In this document: positions 30,634 to 42,948 of the stretch, one piece after another
Layout of the letters: the number at the start of each line of letters is the position of its first letter
Position numbering within the stretch: position 1 is the first letter of the stretch
DNA from: Sclerotiophoma versabilis
Taxonomy: Eukaryota; Ascomycota; Dothideomycetes; Pleosporales; Didymellaceae
Length of the DNA stretch: 64,000 nt
Direction of reading: 5' to 3'
NCBI GenBank assembly: GCA_012274445.1
Contig: JAAROD010000054.1
Location: 868,001 to 932,000, forward strand
The notes under the pieces: model-generated
Databases searched by the model: none
Told to the model about the DNA's origin: nothing
Seen by the model: the letters and a program-made list of their open reading frames with translations, nothing else
Translations under genes and position numbers: made by a program

Positions 30634-32840
30634 CTATCTCGCAAACTTGACAATGTCCTTGAAGACATCGAAAGTGACGTTTGCGTTTCCTGCATTCTGC
30701 CACTCAGCGTAGCGCTTGACGAGGCCCACTTCAGACGTGAGATCCTCTTCTAATAAAGGAACTTCTTGAATGCCGACACTGGTAGAGATGCGGGCGAAAA
30801 ATTCCACATTGTCAGCCTGGACCTCTGGTGAAAAGGAGACACGCTTCTTCTGCTTGACTAAGGTCGGCGTCTTCTGTGTCTTCAAACGCTGATTTGACGG
30901 TGTGTCTGTCGATATTGTGAATAGGGTGCTGTTCGCAGGCTGTTTAAGAATTTGTTTGGTCTTCGAGTCGACGGTGGCCAAAGTTTCCGTGGGACGATGG
31001 TCGCCATTAAAGGCCGCATCGGCGCCATTTACCGTAGTGCTGGTGTCGTTTTTGGCTGGTTGTTTTTTTCCAACTTCATTCAGAAGCACATCAGCAGCAG
31101 GATCCCAAGGTGTTGATGACTCCAGAGCTGAAGCGGCAGACTTCCTGGAGCTTTGACGAGTGGGAGTTTTAGCTGGAGTCTCAGGCTGCGATAGCGCTTG
31201 TTCGACTTCGAAGCCTTCTCCTGGCTCCGACTGAGAATGCTCCGAAGGTAGCTCGGATTTGCGAGGCCTACCAAGTACTCCACCTCGCGATCCACGAGCG
31301 CGCTTCAGGTCACCCCGCTGGATACTCGACTCGCTCTTGCGCTTCTTATACGCAAATACTGGAGGAAGTCGATCAAGGTTAGATGGTACAGCTTCAGCCT
31401 CAGCGGCAAGGATGGCTGACCCAGAGGAGTGGAAGGCTTTGGGTCAATGTCAGCAAACTCGAACTCTTTTGAAATTTTAAGCCACGCAAGGTAGAAAAGC
31501 AGCTGAGATTGATGCCACGTACCGTTAAACATAGTATTAGCGCTCTGTAAATTCATACGTGGCCCGTTCCCGCTTTGAACGATCACATTGTTACCGTCCG
31601 TTGAGGTGCTGGCTGTTTCTGGAATCATCAAAACCTGGCCGAGCATAGATTGGAGCAAGCCACATACTAAGGGGGTTCTGGAATACCTCCGTAACTTTGT
31701 CACTTGACGTATTGTCTTCTTCGTTTTCACTCTCCAGGGCAGCCCTAGCTCTCGCTGCTTGCTGTTAGCACACTTGTTCAGCGGCCATGATGGCCAATAC
31801 ACATATTGGGAGTGACGTACATCTCTTCACGTATTTGATGTTGGGCCCTTTCTTTGCTGCAAGAGAAGGCCCGTTCTTGTTCACATAGCGCCCATGGGGA
31901 CCGCGCACTTTGCCGGCTCCAGCATCGCGCATTTCGTCTCCCGGTGACACGGTGCCATTGGCCATGCCGTCGACTCCAGGAGCGCCTATGTTCCCGTTCG
32001 TGGCAGCAAGACCTGTGGCGTTGCTAGTTGTTGAAGTGTGCGTATGGTCTGGAGCTATTATGGGGTCAGTCAACGAATTAACAATTGCCACGAGATAGTA
32101 GCTGGCTCTACAACGAGCAAAACATGTTTCAAGATCAACGCAGTAAACCAAGTACTCGTCAACCTACTTGAAGATGGAGAACAATCCCGGAATAACAAAC
32201 CTTGAAGATGAGCCTTTTGCTCTGTTTTTTGTCGGTCGGTCAGGGACGGATCAGCTGGCTGCGGCGACTTGTGCTCCTGCGTTTGATAATCACCAGGATT
32301 GTCTGTTCTTGAAGGAATTTGTAGCTTCGATACCTGCGGAGAATCGTCTGGTTATCGTCAGCTGACGCGTCGCAAGTCCGGGGTGGGATTCTTACCATGA
32401 CGACTATCAAAGCCATTGCTCATCGGAGTATCACGAACTTGACCATCTGTTTCTGGAAGGGTCATGCTCATAGCACCTTTACCGAGCATAGCGTTCTTAA
32501 CAACCGTTGATGACATCTTCTTCCAGTTCTTGTCGTAGAATGGCCATTTGTCTTGCGCCTTCCCTGTCAGCTGTCGCACCCTTCGATATGCCTTGTCAAG
32601 ATTGACAAAGCCTTCGGCATCCTGAATTGGGCGACCTATCTCAACCAAAGGCTTCTGGAGGTAGTGTTCTTTCACCCACGCAGCAAGTTCGATATCCTCG
32701 CCCTTTTCGCTCTCGCTGAGATATGTGTGGATGTCGACAAGAATTTCCAAATCAATGAAACCGTCAACATGTTCTGGAAGCTTAACGACGGGCGTATACC
32801 CAGCAGATGCAATAGTACCATTAGAGAGGTTGGATGCCAT
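30634..32840 (-). CDS. uncharacterised, probably nuclear protein with an AT-hook-like motif
   Basis: At least five exons. The first (32840-32394) begins MASNLSNGTIASAGYTP and encodes a helical segment with conserved-looking acidic and aromatic residues (DGFIDLEILVDIHTYL, WPFYDKNWKKMSS). Splicing from GTAAGAATCC to the CAG at about 32340 continues as DDSPQVSKLQIPSRTDNP. Later exons carry a Gly/Asn/Thr-rich linker (SNATGLAATNGNIGAPG), a basic block GPHGRYVNKNGPSLAAKKG, and KRARGSRGGVLGRPRKSE, which contains an AT-hook-like GRPRK core. The C-terminus has KQKKRVSFSPEVQ, resembling an RVxF-type protein phosphatase 1 docking site (KRVSF), and ends DVFKDIVKFAR. I recognise no catalytic domain. Nuclear location and chromatin or phosphatase binding are inference from these short motifs. 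Internal exon borders beyond the second are approximate. Confidence 0.6.
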
Positions 32841-34897
32841 TTGATGTGATCGCAGCGCGGTGATGTGCAAACTTGATGTGGGGTCGGGGAAAAGCCAGCG
32901 GCGGTGCCAGGCTGGTCTTGGGTCGGTGATGTAAGCTTGGAAAAATGAGATTAGAAGATTCACCAGTAGGCAAAAATGCCGAATCTTTGATGTGGAGTAG
33001 ATGCAGCAATTGCGGCCTTGCGGACAATTCAACAAAATTGCGAACGGCAGCGCTGCAATGCTGCTGTGCTAGGTGCGACGTTCAAGCCACTTGGATGGAT
33101 GATGCGCGGGCGGTCCTCACGAAAGAGTTTCTCCACACGGTTCGGAGCAGCTGCGCAAGCTTGGAGTGATAATTTAACGTGAGGTTGATTGGAGAAGTTT
33201 CCGCCGAAGTTTGGTTATCGGTAAAGGTGAAGCGCTTCCGTAGTGTCATTTGAATCCCCGTACCTCTCAGCACGGCTGCACGTGATTTGGGCCTCCACCA
33301 CCAAGATAACATTCGTTGTCGGTGGAAGGCACATGTAGACCTAAGTGATATCATGGAAAAAGCTTGCAAAAGTGTTACGATGCTTTCGCACCCTGTCCAT
33401 GCAGTTGCACCGACCTGATGGCACAGCACCCATGGTTCCTTTTCAACTGCTGGAACAAGTATAAATCGAAACAAGCACGTCTCACTCTCATCGTCGCTTG
33501 CATCCAAAAAAGATCTATGGGTGATGATACAGTCGTTCAATGTGCTGACCTCTTTATCCACGACTTCCCAATACCTGCTATAAGATGAGCAAGATCTTGT
33601 TCGCCAACAGGAAATAAGCGTGTTTGGCTAGGATGAGCTGATTTTTGCCATAGATGCAAGTCTATTCAAGCTTTGTTCTAGTGTCTCTGGTGTCTACTTT
33701 TGTGAAGGTATCTGTTGTGCTCAAATTTGTGTTCATCCATAGAATATCACAGCGCCCCTTGCGAATATGGTTGCACACAAACAATACATTCATCCCTAAA
33801 AACTCTAAAACGGTCCGATTGTGCTAATGGTAGGCTTTGAGTGCGTAACTTGACCGCATATGTTCTTCTGTTGGCCACATAGCAAGCTGTTTGTCTTCCT
33901 TCGCACCCGAGGGGTTTACAATAACTTTTGAGGAACTTTCCTAAAGTACAAACATACAGTGCTGACTTCGTAATTTTTTTGAAATCGATGCAGGATGGTA
34001 CCACATGTATGATGTTGTCCTGGCTGTCCTTGAATGAGATTTTGTGAAAAAGAACCTTGTAATCTCTATTAAACAGTCACCTCCGTCCTAGCCATTGATG
34101 AAATTCCAAACGCTGGAGAAAGACTCAGAACCACTTCCTGCCGGTCGGAGGGGAGATATGTTCAAGGACTGAGAAGGGAGAATAGAAAGTGAAAGTGCGA
34201 CAAGATGACGTATGACCGATCAGCCTAAGGGAAACAGCGCCTTGACTCGACTCCAAACATCTTCATCTTTTGCACACCACTCGTCCGTACCCGTGAGATA
34301 ATGTAATCCATGAATCTCAAACATATTCATGTTCAGCTATAAAGATTGTCAACATTCGAGTGTTCCTAGCCTTTCCCCTGCAAGACAGACAACCAGCTGA
34401 GACGGACACCAGCAGAGTGGTGTTTGTGGATCGCTCATCAACTTTTTCTTAGGATCACATTTCTACAAAATGCCGGAAGAGCTGATTCGATTCAGAAGGA
34501 CAGGCTGGAAGTAGTTCAGGCTTCTAGCAACTTTGACGCACGCTCATGCTGTAATGCTTGCGTATCCGTGAACAATCTTGCGTCTTTCACGCAGACTTGA
34601 ATTGTGGCTTCTCCAATCTATACTCCACGTCTACATAAACGCCAGGAAGATGTACGCACTGAAAACTCCTACGCCTGGACCTGATGTCTCACATCGATTG
34701 TGTTGACTCCGCGGCGACATGCATTGACATGCATCGGCACTGCCGTAGGAGAGCATAGGCTTCGCGAATGAGCCCAAGAGCTCCTCACATACCGCCCGAC
34801 ACTACGATAATCACAAACATTATGCTAACCTCAAGTGGGGGACGTTATATACAAGAAAAATTTACATATTGAGGAAAGTAGTGAGCTATCTTGATAT
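32841..34897 (+). other. intergenic, no supported gene
   Basis: About 2 kb between two minus-strand genes. Frames are short and of low coding appearance. A stretch near 33820-33890 faintly resembles a tRNA (GTGCTAATGGTAGGCTTTGAG) but no cloverleaf closes. Confidence 0.55.
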
Positions 34898-36606
34898 CTA
34901 TGCGTTCTCCTTCAAAGTTGCCTCGACAGTCTTCATAATCTCAAGCAACTCTTCATCCATGAGTGGTTTGCCAACAATTTGGAGATGCGCAGGTATCCCC
35001 TCACTCGCTTCGGGGTCATCTGTTCAACGTCAGTTTTGTTCTTCAACGTTCCATAGGCAAGGTACTCACAGGGCGGTTCGTACTTGACACCCTCTTTCAA
35101 AAACTTAGCATCAGCAACCTTTTCTGCTTTTCCATACGTTAATATACCCGTAGGATAATCCAACAGGTTGGTCAGTGCCGTATAAATTGGTAATCCAAAT
35201 GTATCGTGCTTGGCCCCCACAGCCTGGTATCCCGGCATCAGAATAGCGTCCAGGTCTTCGCTCACGATGAGATTCTTGTACTTCTCCAATATGCCGGCGC
35301 GCTTAACATTCATATCCCATAACTCGTCGAGACTTGGTCTCCATTCTCTCAGCTCCGGCCACCCAGAGTAACTTAGGCTCGGGATGAGATCCTCGCCCGA
35401 CGCTTGCAAGTTTCGGAACATTGTGCCAGAGGGATCAAGCAAGAAGCACTTCCATGCGAGCTCAACATCGTCATACATATCTCCAATTTTGTCGTCGAGG
35501 AGGACAATGGTGTGGCCTGCTGCTTCTAAGCTCTTAACTGCAGAATGCAACGCTCGTGCCATCGGTGGATGTAGAGGTCTGGACGGGATGCTATGGATTA
35601 GTCCGAATCTCAGCTTCTTGTCTAGAAGTCCGGTATCTGGTGTTCGCCAGGGAATATTGAGCACCAGGGGGTCCAGTCGCCAGGGTCGAGAGGTAATCAC
35701 TGTACGGAAAAAGAGCTCGTAATCCCGTAGCGACCGACCACAAGGCCCTGTTACAGAAAGGACCTGCCCTGGGTACCCTTTCCTTCCTGGCAATACGTTA
35801 CCTGCCGAAGGTACACGTAATGCGGTCGGCTTGAAGCAACTGATCCCGCAGCAAAGCGCGGGTATGCGAATCGATCCCGCCATATCAGTCCCGATACCCA
35901 GAACGCTGCCCTTCATAGCGATCAGCGCTCCCTCGCCTCCGCTGCTTCCTCCCACAGTTAGAGTAAGTTTGTGGGGATTCAGGGTGCGTCCGAACACGTT
36001 ATTGTGACTATCCGCCGTCCCCATAGTGTGCGGAAGATTCGTTTTTACGTAAAACACCGCGCCAGCATCTAACAGAATTTCCACAAGGGCGGAGTTAGAA
36101 GTGGCGGGTGGGTTAGCAATGAATGAGACGTAGCCGACTGTGCTGTGCACGCCTTTCACGCTAATCATGTCCTTGATTGAAATGGGCAAGCCATGCAAAG
36201 GTCCTATCGGTCGACCATGCTCCTTAAGGTACGAGTCGCATTCATGAGCTCTTTCAAGAGCCTCTTTGAACATGATTTCCGTCAGGCAGTTCGTTGTTTG
36301 GTGTGCAATGGCTGCGCGCTTGCAAAACGCCGTCACAACCTCCACAGAACTGAGCTCGCCCTTCGCCATTAACGCAACGAGATCAGTAGCATCGTGATTT
36401 TCGGTAATGTCTAGCTCTTTCTGTGTAAGGATGCCACAGGTTTGCGGAACATCAAGGACAGAGATAGGGTTTGTTTTGGTGTATTGTGAGGCTTGTTCGA
36501 TGGGGAGCAGCCATTCTTTCGGGATATTGTTGAATGTTGAAACGCGTTTGGATAATGCGAGCTGTTTCCAGTCTGCTCCTTCAATGGGAGTATCTGAAAT
36601 CGACAT
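34898..36606 (-). CDS. amidase-signature-family hydrolase (acetamidase-like), 552 aa
   Basis: Two exons, 36606-35070 and 35019-34898, with a 50-nt intron (GTGAGT donor, GAACAG acceptor). The unspliced frame stays open, but splicing gives the expected C-terminus YDPEASEGIPAHLQIVGKPLMDEELL, as in fungal acetamidases. The catalytic triad is K145 (PISIKD), S221 (TVGGSSGGEGA) and S245 (TDMAGSIRIPA); the 24-residue spacing between the serines and about 76 from the Lys match the family. The N-terminus WKQLALSKRVSTFNNIPKEWL also resembles AmdS-type enzymes. By family it cleaves carboxamides to acid plus ammonia in the cytosol; the precise substrate is unknown. An upstream in-frame ATG at 36648 would add 14 residues; 36606 is preferred by similarity of the start to relatives. 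Confidence 0.9.
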
Positions 36607-38364
36607 CGCGTGGTGTTGAATTGAATCGAGACTGACCAGTATGGGCAAAGCGCCTATGCGAAGTTGGGGCGTTGTTCAGCTGAAGTTGGTGATGGAGCTA
36701 TGATATGTAAGTCAAGATTCGGCATTGTCGGTAAGATACAGAAACCCGAACACCGAGTGATTGTACAACCTGCTGTCGTACATGGAGTGATATGGGGGGC
36801 TCGTGTGGAGAAGCGATATGTTACGGACCGAATCCGCGTCTATCGAATGAGGGGTATGTTTTAGTAAGGGCTGTCGTTGGAAACAGGCTTGCGTTTATCA
36901 AACATCTGTCATTCCAAGAATCGCAGGGATTTTCTTGATTACGGTAGGGAGTGCGTGGGAGCCATATGTGCGCGGAAAAATATGGCCGAGCTTTGGTGTG
37001 TCCATCTACAGCACGCTTGCGAGGCACCACCCAGTTTGCTTTAAGCAAGAGAAAGTAAGTGTGCTTCAACCACCTGAGAACTCTCAGTAAACTGGAGACG
37101 TCCTTGCGTTGTCCAAAGCGGGCGAACAAGCTCTGCATTGTTTAGATCCGTCGTCTGCCTTCTCAGTTGTATGAGAGGGCACTTGAATGAACCCCTCACA
37201 ATCCTCACCAGCAACCCTTCTTATCCGCACCAGTCTCCTTTAGCTTCGCAAAAATGGCGAATGTCAACATGGGCGCCCTTGTCCTTCGCCACATCACGTT
37301 ATCTTCTGAAATGGCGCCGGAACAGCACGGTCTTGCTCGCAAAGCAAGTAGCTGCTCGGGATGGAAAGTGTAAAGGCTATGTCTTTGAAGCTGTGAGTAC
37401 TAAAGCGTCTGTTCGCCATTGGGAAGATCGTTATATAACATTGCCGAAGTATTGACATCCGGATTAAGACTTAGTTCCGGGGCTCACATCCAGATCATAC
37501 AACAGCGGAGACTCTCCAGCCTCACCATGCACATTCAGACCCTCTCCAATCATGAACGCACACGTGTATCCAACCTTCAGTACTCCAACTTTCAGGCCCT
37601 TCTCTTCTGTCTTCCTTGCTGTAGCCTACAAGAGCGCTACCGGCTACCGTCCTGCCCCGACTGTGACAGATGACTACAACATTGTTGCCATCTGCGATGG
37701 CATAGTCAAGGAGTGAGCGTTCAGCGGCACCATCCTGAGTGAGATCAGCAGGTGGAATCCATGATGGGGAATACCGACTGCCGAGAGCTGTTGAGTATGC
37801 ATCACATAAAAATGATCTTGGGGGAGGCTGGTGATTTTAGCAAAGTAGGTAGGCGAGTGCCAGGCACCATGTAGGAAGAACGATGTGGGGGTTTGAGGCC
37901 GTCATGTCATGCTGTGAACACCGTGTAAATAGTATCGTTGGAGCAGGAGTGAAAGGCTTTGTATTTTGTATTGAGCCCTGTTTTGCATGTGTGACCTGAA
38001 AGGCTGTCAGCATAAATTGAAAACATACGATATTGCAGCTTGCTGGAGCGATTATGCTTATCGGACGCTGATTAAGCATCGTTGGTGAAGAGCCAAGGCC
38101 ATCGGACTCTCATTGACTCGGTCAAACGTCGCGCTTAGAAGGCTTACCACCGTTATCCGAATATGTCAATGTTGCAGTAAGATGGTACATAATGGGCGGT
38201 GAAACTGCACAGTTCGACTGTGACCAAATCCAAATTGCGGTTAATGCCAAATAGGAAACTGGGTATATTGTTCATCCAACCATAGCTCTAGTCATATCCT
38301 GGGTACTTCTTTGGCGACGACGGCTCTTGGTCAAGGCTGTATGGTGCTTGTGGCGTTTGGGCGT
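36607..38364 (+). other. intergenic with one weak small ORF
   Basis: About 1.75 kb between two minus-strand genes. Two short plus-strand frames (37253-37372 and 37552-37716) look slightly protein-like but cannot be joined by a convincing intron. No repeat or RNA gene seen. Confidence 0.5.
37552..37716 (+). CDS. small ORF, 54 aa, uncertain
   Basis: ATG at 37552 opens a 54-codon frame that ends DDYNIVAICDGIVKE. It has mixed, ordered-looking composition (FSSVFLAVAYKSATGYRPAP) but no signature. It may be the last exon of a small spliced gene whose upstream part lies near 37250. Alternatively it is chance. Confidence 0.2.
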   Translation: MNAHVYPTFSTPTFRPFSSVFLAVAYKSATGYRPAPTVTDDYNIVAICDGIVKE

Positions 38365-39167
38365 CTAGAAAAATCTCCACCAAATAAAGACGATAACGAT
38401 GAATGCGAGGCCTCCAATTGGACCATACTGTGTCGTGTTAACTTCTCATGATTATGCCAAATCTCGAATTTGTCACTAACCTGCTTCAACAGCAACTCCC
38501 AATTGATTCGTACGGCTGCTCTCTTGTATTTCCTGCTGTCTTCTCGTAGCCTGCTCGAGATATCGCCCATGCGTTCCAGGCTGTCTCCTCTGTACAGTAG
38601 ATCTTCGATGTTCTTCGTCATCACCTTCGTCACGTCCTTGAGCTCGTCATTAAGCTTATCCAGGTTCTGTGTCGCCCGCGAGTCCTGGTATGTCTTCTTC
38701 GTGCGCTGAATGAACGTGTCGAACTCGACGAATGCGTATGGCCGACACGATGGTGAGAGGTACTGCTGCGGCTGGTAGATGGTTGTGAACTCTTGCGAGA
38801 GATCAGAAAGATAGGTAAAGGCGAGCTTGCGGGGGTAGGAGCGGTCGCAGATGCACAGGAAGCAGATATCACCACTGATAAGGTAGCTAGGGTAGCGCTT
38901 CAGTGAATGGGACGTTATGCAGGAGGTTCGAGAACATACTGGTATGTGTACGAGCCGCTCTCGATACTGGCCTGTGGTTCGGAATTGCGATTTAACCGGC
39001 GCTGAACAAGCTTGACCTTGCCCTTGACTTCATTAAACTCGGCGTCTTCTTGACCGTCATCGACCGAGGCAGTCAGGATCAGACCTGTGACTTGTTAATA
39101 CCCAAACAATGACGTCTGTCCAGGAGATGTATACCATCGAGCCGCGAGATAATCGTGTGTTTGATCA
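38365..39167 (-). CDS. sec22: vesicle SNARE Sec22 (ER-Golgi transport)
   Basis: Four exons starting at 39167. The first encodes MIKHTIISRLD, then GLILTASVDDGQ after a short intron, the usual opening of the Sec22 longin domain. The third exon continues HYLISGDICFLCICDRSYPRKLAF and the SNARE motif, with the central layer arginine in NIEDLLYRGDSLE. The last intron lies after ELLLKQ and leads to YGPIGGLAFIVIVFIWWRFF, a C-terminal membrane anchor. Length and order match Sec22 proteins throughout. By family it is an R-SNARE that drives fusion between ER and Golgi membranes in both directions, pairing with syntaxin-type partners. This is a single-copy housekeeping gene; the identification is secure. 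Confidence 0.95.
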
Positions 39168-40152
39168 TGATCAATAGGCAAGCAAGAAAACTATTAACAG
39201 TACAAGCAGTGAATCTTTTCGCGCAGACCAATTCAAGTGTCTGCCTGGAGGGTCGAAAGATGGTGGTGTTGAGGCTACGTGTCGAGGCTCAAGCTGGCCA
39301 TTTCGTCCACGGGTGACGATGCGGAAAGAACGCGGAGGTGAACACGGACCACCAACACACCACCACCACCTTGACCTCACCCGTAGCGAGCTTCTTGACG
39401 TCCTGTTGCATTTGCCGCTTTTGCCTGAGAAAAACAACATCATAGTGAAGCGCATTAGCGCAGCGCATATTCACGAGGCGGTGTCTGACCCAGTAAACAA
39501 CGTGACTTGGCGTGTTGACTATCTCGACATGTTCGCTCAACGCTCTCACCTTCCACAACTCATGACTTTTCCTAAATCCTCTGCAAGTGCGCGGTAAGCG
39601 CGTCAGCTCCTTTACAATTCTTCAATCCCGACAATCTGACTTCCTGAGCTAAGCGCCACGAATCCTTCCAGCGCACGATCACTATTATCGCGCCTAAGCT
39701 ACGGTCTGCTTACTCACCTTTCTTGTAAGTCCTAGAAGCGATCCGAGACCTCGAATCAGAGGTGTGGACCTCAAGCACTCGAAATCAAGTTCGTCGCACC
39801 TCAACCTGCACGGTATGTACGCCTTCTTCACCTCGACAACCTTGTTCACGATCGAGCATGTTACTACAGTTCATGTTTGACGCACTATTTCAACATTCAC
39901 GTTCCCTTGTTTTGTAATCGAAAGAGAATTTTCACAAATCAGTGCATGAGGTGTAGTACCTTATGGAACCTCGCGTTTGTTCATCTCATTGTTGTAGTTA
40001 TTTCGACTAGGAAAGACAGTACAACAAGCGGCACACCTCCTGCTGACGACGACTGTCAGTCGCATCACACCTTGTTCACAGATACGAGCACTCGAGCACT
40101 TCGGCACCAAACAGACAACTTCACCCTTTCGACATCAGGAACGAATATTACC
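39168..40152 (+). other. intergenic divergent promoter region
   Basis: About 985 bp between sec22 (minus) and the DEUBAD-type gene (plus), thus upstream of both. An in-frame upstream open stretch (39877-40152) precedes the chosen start of the plus gene and may be leader. No repeat or RNA gene seen. Confidence 0.5.
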
Positions 40153-41498
40153 ATGGATGAAGCCACTCCGACTGCCTCCCCGTTCTCCACTGCACCTATC
40201 AGTCTACTATTATCAGCCAAAGGCGGGGCCTCCCACGCCCAAAAATCTTCAAAAAACTGTCAGCAGCTTGATTCTGATACAAACGGTGATTTTCCATATA
40301 AGATCTCAATGATGACTTCATCTGGCGAATCACCAGCGGCTGCGCTCGAGATGGCTGAGGAAAGTGCAATAAAGGGATTGTTGAAGAGAGCTCGAACAGT
40401 GGACGAGGATGATAAGAATGCATCACCAGTTCCTAGAAAAGCTGCTAGAGAAGCAAAGATGGAGACAGAATCGGTGGGCATGACGTCCCCCCCTGGGACG
40501 AAAGCACCAAATGAGATCATTGCAAACGACAGTGGACATCAGATAGGTGATCTTGCTGAGTTCGAGAAGCCAGCGAATATGACGAGAACAAGACCAAAGC
40601 CTATACCGAAAAAAAAGGTCGTTAAGTCGACTCGCAGTCGCGTCTGCGCCACCTGCAAGAGGCGGAAGGTAATTCAAGACAACTTCAACTGTACATCGCT
40701 CGACTTACTCTTTGACAGGTGAAATGTAAACACAACCCTGTCGATGAAGAGGCTGGTGATGAGTGCAGTACATTGAAGGGGTTGAGTCTGGCAGGAAGTG
40801 CAGACGATGTGGAAAAGACACCAAAGCCCATGCAAGCACAACAGGGGAACGGACCGGTGAACGCTGGAGCACCGGCAGTAGATCAGGTTACAAAGCAAGA
40901 GGATGTTGCAAATGACTACGATACGCCTCTCGAAGAAGAGCCTCCCAAGAAAAGCAAAGCAGAGAAGAAGGCCGCGCCGAAGAAGGCTAGTGCTCCGCCA
41001 GAACGAACCAGCACACGCAACCGCAAAGCCCCCGAACGTTTCGAAAGTCTTCAAGAGCGGCCGCTTCTCAAAGCGTCCCCAACGAGGAGAGGCTCTAGCA
41101 AAGTTTTTGACCCAGTCTACATAACTACAAATTCGACCAGCCGCCTGGGGAAAGCGGACATGTATCACATGCTAACAGACGATGATACAGCATGGACAAG
41201 TCTCTCGGCTGAGCAGCAGGCGACGCTTGTCTCAATGCTTCCAGAAACTACGGAACACCAGCAGCTCCTAGCCAAGATCAGAGCAGGCGAGACGGAGGGC
41301 ACTCGGCCGCAATATCTCAAGGCGTCGGACGTTTTTCGCACAGAAATTGCGAAGTTCCAGGCGGATCTGACGAATGGACATCTTGCGAAAACATGGCAAG
41401 CAGTTGCAGAACAAGCCGTCGTTGAGCGCGCAGCGGGGGAATATGATGCTTGGAAAGCTGAAGAGGCGGAGCTGTGGTGGGGCCAGAAGAGCAGGTGA
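40153..41498 (+). CDS. ASX/DEUBAD-domain chromatin-type protein with a half zinc cluster, 431 aa
   Basis: Two exons, 40153-40668 and 40719-41498. The N-terminal half is low-complexity and basic. At the splice junction lies a C165-x2-C168-x6-C175-x12-C188 array (VCATCKRRK|VKCKH) matching the first half of a Zn2Cys6 cluster, but the second CxxC-x6-C half is absent. After a Lys/Ala-rich linker (KKSKAEKKAAPKK) the C-terminal 140 residues read LGKADMYHMLTDDDTAWTSL, EEQ-like SAEQQATLVSMLPET and FRTEIAKFQADLTNGHLAKTWQAVAEQA, which fits the ASX-homology/DEUBAD domain that binds and activates BAP1-type deubiquitinases in animals. Nuclear location is likely. The start was chosen at the ATG in the context ttaccATGG; an in-frame ATG far upstream is less likely. 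Confidence 0.75.
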
Positions 41499-41782
41499 GC
41501 GTCTCGGGACCAACGATTTGCAAAGCAGTCGAGCATGAGACCTACAGTGTTCGATGTGGTGTGGAAAGCCTTATGATATATAGACTGTTGTGATCGGAGG
41601 CATGAAAGCTCCATTTCGGTGCGAAATGACCAATGTCACACCCTCCAGCAATCAGCAAACATTTCCTATCACATGTTTCACATCACACAATTTCAAGCAC
41701 CTCGTGGATCGTCATTACCACATATTAAACTCGAAAAGCACAATGCCTACAGTGTCCCGGATTTCCTCGCAACACTACAATT

Positions 41783-42463
41783 ATGCCACCACAACGACTT
41801 TCGCTTACACAAAATCACTACGTCACCAACGGTCTCATCCCAGTGGCTATCGCTAGTGTCGTAAATGAATGCAATATCTGCAAAGATACGTACTCCAACG
41901 AGACTCGTCCCGTTCTCCTCCAAGGATGCGGACATATCTTCTGCCGCACCTGCATAACACAATGGTTTGATGAAGGGGCGAACACCTGCCCCATGTGCCG
42001 CAAAGCGCTCTTCCATCCTTCAGAGAACCAGGAAGAAGATGAAATGACTAACATGTACGGCCCAGGGGCACTTGCACCAAGACCTATAAGGACCGCGAGT
42101 AGAATGAGGACAAGATCGATTGAAGAGATCTTCGTAGATGGATCCATCATCGCCCGCGATGGTACTCTCACGTACTATGGCTGCCAATTCGTCATTCACG
42201 ACTTATTGTGCCACACCGCTCAACTCCTCCACTCCTTCGAATCCTTCTCTGGTCCTGTTACCGACCCCCTAGATGTGGATGTAGAGTTTTTGAGGAGCTG
42301 CATTCAACATGCGATTCCGGGCGGCATGAGGTGTTCAGAGGGCTGCTGGGCCGTGCTGTACGGGTGTGTGAGGCAGATGCTGGTGTGGCATCAAGAGGGA
42401 GGCTGGAGTGAAGCTTTTGAGGATATGGTCGATGATTTGTTTGAGGTCTGCGAAGACGTGTAG
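41783..42463 (+). CDS. RING-finger (C3HC4) protein, probable E3 ubiquitin ligase, 226 aa
   Basis: Single exon. The RING motif is complete: C30, C33, C49, H51, C54, C57, C69, C72 (CNIC ... GCGHIFCRTC ... CPMC), with the hydrophobic/Trp residues that contact E2 enzymes (W61) and a proline before the last cysteine. The rest is mostly helical, with FQFVIHDLLCHTAQLLHSF-like and SEAFEDMVDDLFEVCE regions and no known domain. By family such proteins pass ubiquitin from an E2 to a target; partner and target are unknown. No membrane segment or signal peptide. The gene is short and sits 284 bp downstream of the DEUBAD-type gene on the same strand. Confidence 0.85.
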   Translation: MPPQRLSLTQNHYVTNGLIPVAIASVVNECNICKDTYSNETRPVLLQGCGHIFCRTCITQWFDEGANTCPMCRKALFHPSENQEEDEMTNMYGPGALAPRPIRTASRMRTRSIEEIFVDGSIIARDGTLTYYGCQFVIHDLLCHTAQLLHSFESFSGPVTDPLDVDVEFLRSCIQHAIPGGMRCSEGCWAVLYGCVRQMLVWHQEGGWSEAFEDMVDDLFEVCEDV

Positions 42464-42948
42464 CGGTAAGAAGTTGTTCTTACCATTATTGTAGGACGTA
42501 ACTCTCTCCCAGCCACGATCAGACACATCAGAACAAAGACCTACCTATTATTGTCATCAGCTTCCCACCCAGTCACTTCGGTTCGGGGAATAATCCCTTC
42601 AGGGTAGAATGTGGATCACGTTGAGCACCGTGTCTTGTGTGCTTCCTTAAGGAGGATTGCATGTTTCCCGGAACGCTACATGCGTTGCAGCCAACATAAA
42701 GTCCTACTGTCTAGCTCTGACACCACACTCAGCCGGTTAGGAGGTCGACAATAGTTTGGACCCGATTAATCTTGCCCAAGGCCACCAACCAAAGTTACAC
42801 AGGGTCAAGATGCGTACCATGGCACCACAGTCCAACGACCCATAACCCACGAAAATTCACAAGTCATTACAAAAAGCAGCAACCTTTTGTCCCAAATGAC
42901 GTTTGCTCTACACATCGCGTACACAGCTACTGCAATCAACTGATCAAG
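42464..42948 (+). other. intergenic, promoter of the small secreted protein
   Basis: 485 bp without a supported gene. It separates the RING gene from the small secreted protein gene, both on the plus strand. Confidence 0.55.

Noticed and set aside
33820..33890. tRNA-like stretch
   Set aside because: A D-arm-like GGTAGGC is present, but no acceptor or T stem pairs, and no polymerase III terminator follows.
14000..37000. secondary-metabolite biosynthetic gene cluster
   Set aside because: Tailoring-type enzymes and regulators are present, but no polyketide, peptide, terpene or alkaloid backbone synthase is seen, so a classical cluster cannot be claimed.
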